A DNA stretch of 36,563 nt from Candidatus Kerfeldbacteria bacterium (GTDB lineage Bacteria; Patescibacteriota; Patescibacteriia; UBA9570): assembly GCA_016182495.1 (NCBI GenBank), contig JACPGK010000004.1, positions 1-36,563 of the forward strand. The letters are read 5' to 3'. The notes below the pieces were generated by a model. That model did no database searches and was not told the origin of the DNA. It saw nothing but the letters and a program-made list of their open reading frames with translations. Position numbers and translations under genes: made by a program. Positions 27,701-32,629 of this stretch are shown here, piece after piece (position 1 is the stretch's first letter; every line of letters begins with the position of its first letter).

Positions 27701-30474
27701 CCTTGAGTTTCTTCGGTATCAGCGGTATCGCCATCGCCGTTAATATCTTCGGTACAAGCCGCGCTACTATCGCAACCACTGCCATCGTGTGAACAAAAAG
27801 CGACAAAATCTTGAACGGTATCATCAAGATTATTCTGGCTTTGATCATAGTATTCAAAAAAGGTATTCGGAATCAAATTGGTATCAGATTTCAGCCGAAT
27901 ATATTGTTGACAACCGGCATCGCCACTATCGCAACTTTGGGTATTATCATCAAAATATAATGTATCATTTGATATGGCCGGCTCTTCTGTTACGGTACCA
28001 ATCACGCAAGTATTGCCTCCGGTACTGGTACAGGCGTATAAGCCGGCGGCTATCGCGCAACTATCCTGCAAGGTGCAGCTGCCATTAACACTGCCATCAG
28101 CATCGATATCGCCATCACTGGTATCGATGTCACCATCAACACAATCATTCCCCAAACTATTACTGCAACTAGTTTGACCATCAAGTACCGTACAAGTATC
28201 ACCACAATTCAAATAGCCAGTGGTTACTTCACAGGCTGGTGCATTGGAATAGGTAGAATAATCCTCGGTGCAACTGGCGCCATTATCTAAGGTACAGGTT
28301 AAGCTAGTAGTGCCGCCACCCTGTATATCAACCGTCACCGGACAACTGTTATCACCGCCAGCGGCAGCACACGTATTTGATAGTGTGCAGGTACACTGTT
28401 CGGTGGTGGGATCATAGCTTGGGCTACCCGCTCCACAGGCACTGCTTAATTCACATAACGACTCGGTGCCATTACCATTAGCTACCTCACACTGCCAATA
28501 GTCATATACACTATCAGTGTTACCATCAAAGCCTAAATCAGAACCGGCTGCCACCTGACAAGTACGGTCGAGCGTGCAACCGCATACTTCATTAGCATCG
28601 TAGGTTAAGCCATAATCAGTAGCCGTATCTTCGGTACAGGAAACAAATGTTTCGGTTGGACTGGCACAATCAAAACTACCGCTAGCGTTTTGACTTAAAC
28701 AATACCATTGACAGCCCGGATCGGTAGCACAATCATTATAATTGAGTGAGCTCTTCAAATACGAAACCGTATCGCCAGCTTCATTGCTAAAGGTTTGGCA
28801 AGAACTGTATTCCGACTGACACGATTCTCCAGCGAAACGATAAATCCGTCGCTCATCGGTACAATAGCCGTAGGCGGTGCATACTCCTTCTTGAACTTCC
28901 TCAATACAGCCACGACTATCCGCACAATAATTTAAACGACTAAATTGAACTGCTTGCTGTTCAGCCGCGGTACCAGTTTCAAAAGTATTGATGCTGGAAA
29001 AATCAGGACCCGGCGCCTCGCGTTCACAAAAATTCTGCGGTGCTTTTAATACCCACTGCGGATCAACTAACTTACAAAACGGCGAGTAGGTAGTAGCGTT
29101 GCCATCAGGATCATTCAGTAATAAAGTACAGGCACCGGCACTATCACCACCGCAGGCATTGTAGCAATCAACCAAATTTTGCAAGGTGGGAATATTACTG
29201 GCATACTTGGCATTAATATATTCAGCAGCCAATTGCCAGCCCACCGGGGCAATGCGATATTTTTTTAACAGTAGAATACCTTTGTAGGTAATGGCGGCAT
29301 CATCAATAATAGAGGCGGAATCGCTGTTATTATCAGCGAAACGGTATTGCTTACTATTATCATTCAAATAATTGATAAATTCTTGCACCGACCAATGTTC
29401 AGTGATGGCGATTTGCATGGCTGCCCCAATGGCACAGTTATTTACAGTTGGACCAAAGCCATCATCACCGGTGAGACAACTGCCTAATTCAGCTAAAATA
29501 TCAAATGAACCAGTGGCGGCGAAGGTGGGTTGTTTCAGTTCGGCAAAGGTGGCTTCGGCTGCTCCGCGGCCAGTGGCGGCACCGGAACTGACTCCCGAAA
29601 TAATGCCAGCCAAACCGCTACCTTTTGATAAGTTGGCAATACCATCTTGCAGTCGTTTCATTAATTTACTCACTAGAGTGCTAGCAAAAATATTAATGGC
29701 ATCGGTAAATGGCTTACCCACAGTTCTAAGAGTTTCTTTGGTAGAATCGCTGGCATTCTTAAATCCGCCTTCTATCAATGAGCCGGGTGTGAGAATAGTT
29801 TTAGAAACTAATTCAGTTTTACTATCAAAGTCACCTTTCGAACGTTTAATTTCGGCATCTTTTTCGGCGGCATCAGTCGCTGAAATAGTAACATCTTGCG
29901 CTTCTAAAAATACGCCGGTTTGATTAGCCGACGGATCGAATTGCAATTCAAAAAATTTATTAAAATCGGCATCGGCATAGGCCTCTTTCCAATTACTCCC
30001 TAACTCGGTTAAGGTACAAGCTGGCTTGTAAGGCGTTTTGGCATTACCAGCATCTAACCCAAAGGTTAAGTTCACCTTAAAGGTTTCACCAGGATCACAT
30101 AACCCCGCCACATCTAACCCCGCACCGCTGGCTAACCCTTCAATGGCACCACCGGCAGCGGCATCCCCCAAAGATTCCATATACTCGCCTGGTGGTTTAC
30201 TAAATACTAAAGCATCTTGGCCCTCGCCTCCGGAAGCAATAAACACGGCTGCATCATGGGCAAGTTTACCCAAAAACGCATTGAGAGCATTACGGATCAT
30301 GGCTCCGAGCATATCTAAAATAACCTCTTTAACAGTGCGTTGAGTATTAAGAACAGCGGCATCAACATCAACTACCGGAATAGCAACGGCAGCTGCTGGC
30401 ATTGGTTTTACCAACATAGTCATCATCACTAGCACAAGGCACAGGCTGGTAAAAATACGGCGCAGCAGTATCAT
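18703..30474 (-). CDS. Giant secreted cysteine-rich protein (3923 residues) with VWA and PKD domains
   Basis: The signal peptide is MILLRRIFTSLCLVLVMMTM with cleavage near AAA (about 29). Residues ~30-480 form a conserved-looking head (FGLDAGNAKTPYKPACTLTE). Residues ~480-840 are dense in cysteine, including three CTLxxxCxxAAG-like units. Residues ~845-1925 hold nine C-x5/6-GC-x2-aromatic-type modules spaced by jelly-roll-like stretches (VINNWSFEDD, FIDTIRL). Many DxDGDG-type calcium sites occur throughout. A VWA domain (about 2665-2890) has an intact MIDAS start D2674-T-S2676-S-S2678. A PKD domain (about 3775-3850, IDWGDGN) lies near the C-terminus, with no sortase motif or anchor. It overlaps the upstream gene by ATGA. 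It is probably a surface adhesin or stalk of the T4SS-like machine; this is inferred. Confidence 0.85.
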   Translation of the reverse strand: MILLRRIFTSLCLVLVMMTMLVKPMPAAAVAIPVVDVDAAVLNTQRTVKEVILDMLGAMIRNALNAFLGKLAHDAAVFIASGGEGQDALVFSKPPGEYMESLGDAAAGGAIEGLASGAGLDVAGLCDPGETFKVNLTFGLDAGNAKTPYKPACTLTELGSNWKEAYADADFNKFFELQFDPSANQTGVFLEAQDVTISATDAAEKDAEIKRSKGDFDSKTELVSKTILTPGSLIEGGFKNASDSTKETLRTVGKPFTDAINIFASTLVSKLMKRLQDGIANLSKGSGLAGIISGVSSGAATGRGAAEATFAELKQPTFAATGSFDILAELGSCLTGDDGFGPTVNNCAIGAAMQIAITEHWSVQEFINYLNDNSKQYRFADNNSDSASIIDDAAITYKGILLLKKYRIAPVGWQLAAEYINAKYASNIPTLQNLVDCYNACGGDSAGACTLLLNDPDGNATTYSPFCKLVDPQWVLKAPQNFCEREAPGPDFSSINTFETGTAAEQQAVQFSRLNYCADSRGCIEEVQEGVCTAYGYCTDERRIYRFAGESCQSEYSSCQTFSNEAGDTVSYLKSSLNYNDCATDPGCQWYCLSQNASGSFDCASPTETFVSCTEDTATDYGLTYDANEVCGCTLDRTCQVAAGSDLGFDGNTDSVYDYWQCEVANGNGTESLCELSSACGAGSPSYDPTTEQCTCTLSNTCAAAGGDNSCPVTVDIQGGGTTSLTCTLDNGASCTEDYSTYSNAPACEVTTGYLNCGDTCTVLDGQTSCSNSLGNDCVDGDIDTSDGDIDADGSVNGSCTLQDSCAIAAGLYACTSTGGNTCVIGTVTEEPAISNDTLYFDDNTQSCDSGDAGCQQYIRLKSDTNLIPNTFFEYYDQSQNNLDDTVQDFVAFCSHDGSGCDSSAACTEDINGDGDTADTEETQGQCIGWIQDDAVVDIFTSGTDTSFTSTVTTNYSTNYAHLVADGSGDGALSITVDTGQNVSNRTFTFAYSALSLDASTTTCDLSFSIGDANGYDIETVTSFTDASDATITSYSDSFRDYYVTHTFPNQSDLAVDLGSAITVSINEHANCAIDIEAATLVEADSFTNSYPNYLSNNATYLNGDTLRCEPADVGCELYVEAGRDEEEGIPGLITNAGSAACVDANGDYDYSNPSCNQCNGNPVLDQPDDYFVGCGFYQEIGLDNTTPITTDEPWLDNVTERPGVMQRYGGYCSNDSVTHCFADTDCVSGATCQLQLSIVPSSADQCGISAVGCEEYTNLDAAAQGGEGLEYYTDLKQCVKTNDTAIATFHTFEGSDDSGGVRINDYLFKVANDVPYVGAPCTQLDLQSEEFNADCQDGESGTTVHDCGPSGDLDNDGIANNSDVSTDDEEYGVNADCRQFLDDSGNIYYRYESEVIVVSDACIPLRNSQDTRVYYAIPNDSNSCAAAEVGCREYRGTDAGATEEVINETFASNSYEAWAGATSTSNEALSQGDYSLQLHDADAANATNAAISYNLFTTVDTETVGLLNAGSSYILTFWAKVDGGSCSDATYTTIADCTGAAASWNSGSATFNLDGLANDYYFTTSGASSTPVSVTLDPNGEGGWQYYQVGPVIVDTAESVAAGDETFTLQYTGGSAAAEAFIDTIRLTQSNSQYLIQDTANTCLGFEGCREYSDRSAVTHYLKSFQRLCDTAAVGCEAMIDTANSTNPFTEGYNLNNEYNEDDVIVPYDQPVTLVYDDDNQCSQTVYGCSEVGLPDVDERTGEILEYQSTYLLDRPDDYVSILCEQPQLQCRQYDSEYDGTVYFKDPGDKICELKEYTNEAGNTVQGWFKKDSAAASPDCPVQYEYADPSQPLGGVCSSNSVHLNDDFTVASSKVDKLCNSDADCYPTDWDSSDPAPRCLSNPADDVDVYNGGIHNYLQYVDDGVTLTTPDFGWVGQCPGEQSGCSEYVDPYSPNIAEVINNWSFEDDARDLDNVYYASDATPDGFPDYWAVPQNGSGINVDNDGDGIADDVNYSTVDLDLDGTTDFDSSCANDIIKAIETTAVAAADGAKALALTNCAVSPIKFHEFERDQLYTLQAMVKMPQIGFDDEDSTTDTPIEFSIGLQFFTNDTADVDHVADGITVDDSVTYIVANHATISDTAFEVDTDGMSKWYRWQGNIGLGSTIEWPGNAVYARAFVANHSATTMYFDAVSLKQNDKYYYLDYTVDGTSEKESIDSTNSCDTQDVDLNDILSDGGCVAFRDITYDTQSYAQDAQDCTTCLLTPNSDTCRNQADACDTNTVLKVNRDRVCSEWLACETAATVIDDQGNQSSQCYNINICNELDANGNCSSWVPKPAYDQLSPSLDIQYTSAKGDTDALLDMTNLTGYAKAGVTWPGTRSCQAGPYAGQLCDADSDCTDTCTGGLCVGSGISCSTNDDCNPETYTCADPFAVNGYYPYGWMYEIGESGASSGQDLIEHNDFETLYCAGSDADTTQPCITNATQVDIVTASPEAGNCFTSRIESRLQDTDITNDPVTIIAGDDVATAFSTDDDQPNPTYYCPNTPAFFDWPFGGPPLNDVSYTARGWQTVGTATVQVSQYDPRVPDCTDDCPQIDVNNVLEVEPQNEPNTSFTSGVEYDLSNNGNNIIPGGSYALSFEGRYDGNYAGLDAVSPSTLTICLNHNGMVDPDDTDISVERKDCFVSGYGAADIVFAIDTSSSMSGEINAVQQAIVDLADLLDASGVDARFALVDMDRFDLDGDGAADDDANDLDLDFTADVCDARDASNNCTSGTFFEAVDAMVATSALVDPFNAVVNIANNTLPTGESLSYRNDAQRFIIIVTDTGDEIGNDIGSAQATSSAQLASVPVYVISNGREACANDNADDAATGSPCSANYASLADASGGDVYDYTDPDDNTAPYATSSDWAGDTTIVDRLYGSILSDVEIFQMDSIMRTYTFGPITTTQLQEDNEAAYSEIVDVTTDLEFLASDNSHIQIDNVSLMPVLEVSKELDPITRSCRAYPESDALQCDYTQATGGVFKGWKGYCLEQDPTNNQRCISWWPQDILAGEESIVERVPSGYNGSGGRSNVYHCLVSKGLQEPGFCDEATWDTNDPITFGTGKICTNNDQCDSGECIQGANYTFPTHNDGIANTDNFDTEAAVTVAAFSAEKDHPETGLDEDNVGDYNEIDNGYRVRALRWQVPDVFDVNTERDYDHAMIARIPANEILRNIHISEIESIIYNTGSAGETGGVTDEYKYWGQLGYGADLENASVSPYDRTPAYPDDPTNCGSYDCSAYGNWVLTDFFEGSISRNDATGDYEPWNDCAGFDVEVPGFGCRNWGLYDSEFLPTYYEDQAGSYDNMDIVYNWAWSNFDLDNGPEESELLYHCEQADTDDEDKYLYRFNQLVTAESKPDMFASPCVEQTVKQVMGIDSSDGNQVASWTTTDNNGSRNPWNHVPGSVLNNIVENQITSEDYATYVFDEDDLGSWAGWDSLQDIQAKRGADADGGNNLFSLWLDVNEQGYIQAVYYLLYVGADGTPDTDRGVELTYSQHMFLDLQVRESCAVISQDVTPNGDNVAWASRAANGSDGYAINSQSDNPIQFGSDNSPYGSITTQDDTPLVWDPYLSVDPENFINLYIDGTFNYQPIVASSSAPHSGRPLSCIGKCDQRFCVNSFSESGSNGNECDDDGDCGDNGVCMGIGDAEVSAEGLADGLVTLASTYDTLDDQITGVVDNARERLKHVFADIAGDFYKLDFTSLTGTVYTNNGVPDYWDDGDGNIFADMSICTDADGNILTDRPSDEADEYCGILPAIASGVIAVDGHTAASDFADGSYDVEAGRTLEFQFTSTVNAEQTALDFIYIDWGDGNTNRFTWEAAPTTHIFTHAYNCGPEYAGYDIDGNVDTDIDGNVDTDCEFQPQITLLDHWNFCSGAQGAGDHRFSGDSTTNIGNDCGTYDTPSFNILVSTD
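18868..18915. repeat. 24-bp tandem repeat (two units) in the giant gene
   Basis: Two perfect 24-bp units encode an eight-residue repeat, DIDGNVDT, followed by a partial third. Each unit adds one DxDGNxD calcium-binding-like loop near the PKD domain. A likely site of slippage-driven length variation. Confidence 0.9.
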
Positions 30475-31307
30475 AAATTGCCGGTTTGACCGGTGGTAGT
30501 ATCTAATAAATCAAGCTGACTGCTTAACGTATCCTGATAAATTTGCTGCAAGGTAGCATCGTCAATGCCTTCTAAATCGGCGTCGGATGCTCCGCCCTGT
30601 TTTAACAAATTCCGAATTTCGGTAACATTCAAATTTTGCAGTTGATCAACTGATTGTGGTTGAAATGCTCCCACCCCCGGAGTATTGGTATTCAACAATA
30701 GATCGGCGTATGGATCCGCCGTGGTGTTCGTACTCACAACGGCCGTAGCATTTGATTCGGCCGCTACGCTGGCATAGGTATCAAGTAACTCCTGGTCGGT
30801 CACTTGATCAAGCAAACTTTTTGACACTCCGCTACTAGCCAATTGTGTACGAAGTTCGGCAGCACTTAAATTGGTTGGCAGTGCAGTGGTGTTGGTGTTA
30901 GTGGTGGCGGTAGTGGTACTAGCAGCCCGAGTAGTGGTACAGGTGTTACCTTCGGCACAGATAGGGTCTTTACCTTGGGCTAATTCAACATTATCCGCCA
31001 TACCATCAGCGTCAGAATCTGCTAAATAGGCACTGGTTTTGTGCACATAGAGTTCATCAAAGTCGGTGATGGTATCACTATCAGAATCCTTCAGTTTTAA
31101 ATCGGCTAATTCTTGTAAACGTTGTTGCAATGGGTTACGAACTTCACCAGGAGTGGTATCAAGGCCAAACAAAGTGCTTGGTAAGTCATTCACCCGGCTT
31201 GAAAATGCATACACACCGCCAATCATAACAATAACCCCACACAGCAGGTATGCCCAAAAAAACCCTTTAAATTGGCGCGTGGAAAGTTCATTGGCTTCTA
31301 AATTCAC
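30471..31307 (-). CDS. Membrane-anchored protein with thrombospondin type 3 calcium repeats
   Basis: The 278-residue product begins with a GTG codon; no ATG occurs before residue 28. It has one membrane helix (about 15-35), then two calcium-binding loops (DSDSDTITDFDEL and DSDADGMADNVEL, about 74-110). A Thr-rich linker follows. The C-terminal half has two related ~33-residue units, LSAAELRTQLASSGVSKSLL... (146 on) and LNVTEIRNLLKQGGASDADL... (228 on). It is the first gene of the T4SS-like operon, just downstream of a consensus promoter, and overlaps the giant gene by four bases. It may anchor or calcium-couple the giant protein, which carries similar calcium motifs (inference). Confidence 0.8.
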   Translation of the reverse strand: MNLEANELSTRQFKGFFWAYLLCGVIVMIGGVYAFSSRVNDLPSTLFGLDTTPGEVRNPLQQRLQELADLKLKDSDSDTITDFDELYVHKTSAYLADSDADGMADNVELAQGKDPICAEGNTCTTTRAASTTTATTNTNTTALPTNLSAAELRTQLASSGVSKSLLDQVTDQELLDTYASVAAESNATAVVSTNTTADPYADLLLNTNTPGVGAFQPQSVDQLQNLNVTEIRNLLKQGGASDADLEGIDDATLQQIYQDTLSSQLDLLDTTTGQTGNL

Positions 31308-31313
31308 AATAAA

Positions 31314-31343
31314 ATTATATCATGAATATTGTCAAATTGTCAA
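31314..31343 (-). promoter_or_regulatory. Consensus sigma70 promoter of the T4SS-like operon
   Basis: On the minus strand, TTGACA (31343-31338) and TATAAT (31319-31314) are both perfect matches with an 18-bp spacer, plus an extended TGA before the -10. Six nucleotides separate the -10 from the GTG at 31307, so the transcript should be leaderless. The -10 overlaps the stop codon of rsmA. A second TTGACA lies 8 nt closer to the -10. Strong, apparently unregulated expression is expected. Confidence 0.8.
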
Positions 31344-32118
31344 CTAGCTGCAACCACTGTTTCAGGGATAAATCTTGGGCTCGAGCCTGCTGCGAAATAC
31401 CAAGATGAAAAAATTGCTCAAGCAAGGCCTTTTTTGGAATACGGGCTGATAAATTTGATACTAACAGCTTTCTTTTTTTTGAAAAACCCAACTTAATCAA
31501 CTGAAATAACCTTGTTTCCTGATCAGCCGTCACAAAACATTGTTGCCGGATATCATCCAGTACCACTATCGCACTATGCACAGCTGGGGCTGGTTTAAAA
31601 GCCTGCGGTGGCACTGTACAAACCAACCGTGGCTTGGCCCATAATTGCACCGCTAACCCTAATATACTCATCTCTCCTGGCTGGGCTACCAAACGTTGAG
31701 CTACTTCCCGTTGAATAAGCAGCACCATCCGCCGAGGATAATAGTGGGTGCTTAAAAAACGACGAAAAAACTGACCGGTAATTTGATACGGTAAGTTAGC
31801 AACAATATCATACTGGCCCGGCTGCAGCTGATGAGCTTGAAGATCAAATTGTAAAATATCCTGCTGCACAATGGTCAGGTTGGGATAGTGTTGCTGTAGA
31901 TTATGGAGTGTTGGTAAAAAACGGCGATCAAACTCTACGGCTGTAACTTGTTGAGCACATTGCACTAATTGCGCTGTCAGTACGCCTAAGCCTGGACCAA
32001 CTTCCAACACTACTCCATTGCCATTATCGACCCGGTAGGTATCGACTATGGTGTGCAAGACCGTGTCATCAACTAAAAAATGTTGACCGAGTTGTTTATT
32101 TGGGGTTAATCGGCCCAT
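31315..32118 (-). CDS. rsmA: 16S rRNA dimethyladenosine transferase RsmA (KsgA)
   Basis: RsmA dimethylates two adjacent adenines near the 3' end of 16S rRNA during small-subunit maturation, using S-adenosylmethionine. The 267-residue length is typical. Visible motifs are the N-terminal KQLGQHFLVDD, the SAM-binding EVGPGLG (39-45), the acidic AVEFDRR and the catalytic NLPY (109-112). VPPQAFKPAPAVHSAIV is the family's C-terminal signature. The ATG at 32118 overlaps the end of tsaC by 23 nt, so the genes are cotranscribed. Confidence 0.94.
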   Translation of the reverse strand: MGRLTPNKQLGQHFLVDDTVLHTIVDTYRVDNGNGVVLEVGPGLGVLTAQLVQCAQQVTAVEFDRRFLPTLHNLQQHYPNLTIVQQDILQFDLQAHQLQPGQYDIVANLPYQITGQFFRRFLSTHYYPRRMVLLIQREVAQRLVAQPGEMSILGLAVQLWAKPRLVCTVPPQAFKPAPAVHSAIVVLDDIRQQCFVTADQETRLFQLIKLGFSKKRKLLVSNLSARIPKKALLEQFFHLGISQQARAQDLSLKQWLQLVDNLTIFMI

Positions 32119-32629
32119 GGCGATAGATGATAATTTTTTCGCCGCGACAAGCTACAATCGTAGATGACGGGGTGCGTTTTAATGTTCCAATATTAAGAAT
32201 GGCTTGATCTGGCAATGATTGTAATAATTTTTTTTCGGTTGAGCCAATACTGTATACCGTCGGCCGACCAGTACGATTCAAACTAGTTGCGAGCAGTGGT
32301 TGACCAACCCGGCGGGCTAACGCTCGCGCGATTGATTGTTGTGGTACACGAACAGCATAGCGTGATGATACAACAATTGATAGTGGCCCTGGCCAATATT
32401 TTTTTGCTAGCCGGCGTTGAGGGGTTGTGAGCGTAAAAAATTTTTCGACTTGCGCCAATGATGAAGCAATTACAGTAAATTTTGGATCAGTGCGGCCTTT
32501 TAAGGCCATAATCTGACGAATGGCTCGTTTATTATTATAAATGCAACCAAGCGCATAGGCGGTATCAGTTGGATACACTACCATGCCGCCTTGTTTAAAA
32601 ATCTGTACAGCTGCGCTAAGCGAAATCAT
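32096..32629 (-). CDS. tsaC: Threonylcarbamoyl-AMP synthase, TsaC/Sua5/YrdC family
   Basis: This enzyme makes threonylcarbamoyl-adenylate from threonine, bicarbonate and ATP for the t6A37 modification of ANN-decoding tRNAs. The 177-residue single YrdC domain lacks the C-terminal Sua5 extension, so TsaC-type. Motifs: GGMVVYPTDTAYALGC near the N-terminus, LKGRTDPKF (residues 43-51, the usual K-x-R region), WPGPLSIVV and ATSLNRTGRP. Start ATG at 32627-32629 overlaps the leuS stop (ATGA), so translation is coupled. Confidence 0.88.
   Translation of the reverse strand: MISLSAAVQIFKQGGMVVYPTDTAYALGCIYNNKRAIRQIMALKGRTDPKFTVIASSLAQVEKFFTLTTPQRRLAKKYWPGPLSIVVSSRYAVRVPQQSIARALARRVGQPLLATSLNRTGRPTVYSIGSTEKKLLQSLPDQAILNIGTLKRTPSSTIVACRGEKIIIYRHGPINPK

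Noticed and set aside
32626-32629. UGA recoding as in Gracilibacteria
   Set aside because: TGA ends leuS and other genes at sensible positions through ATGA overlaps, and no conserved glycine position is read by TGA.
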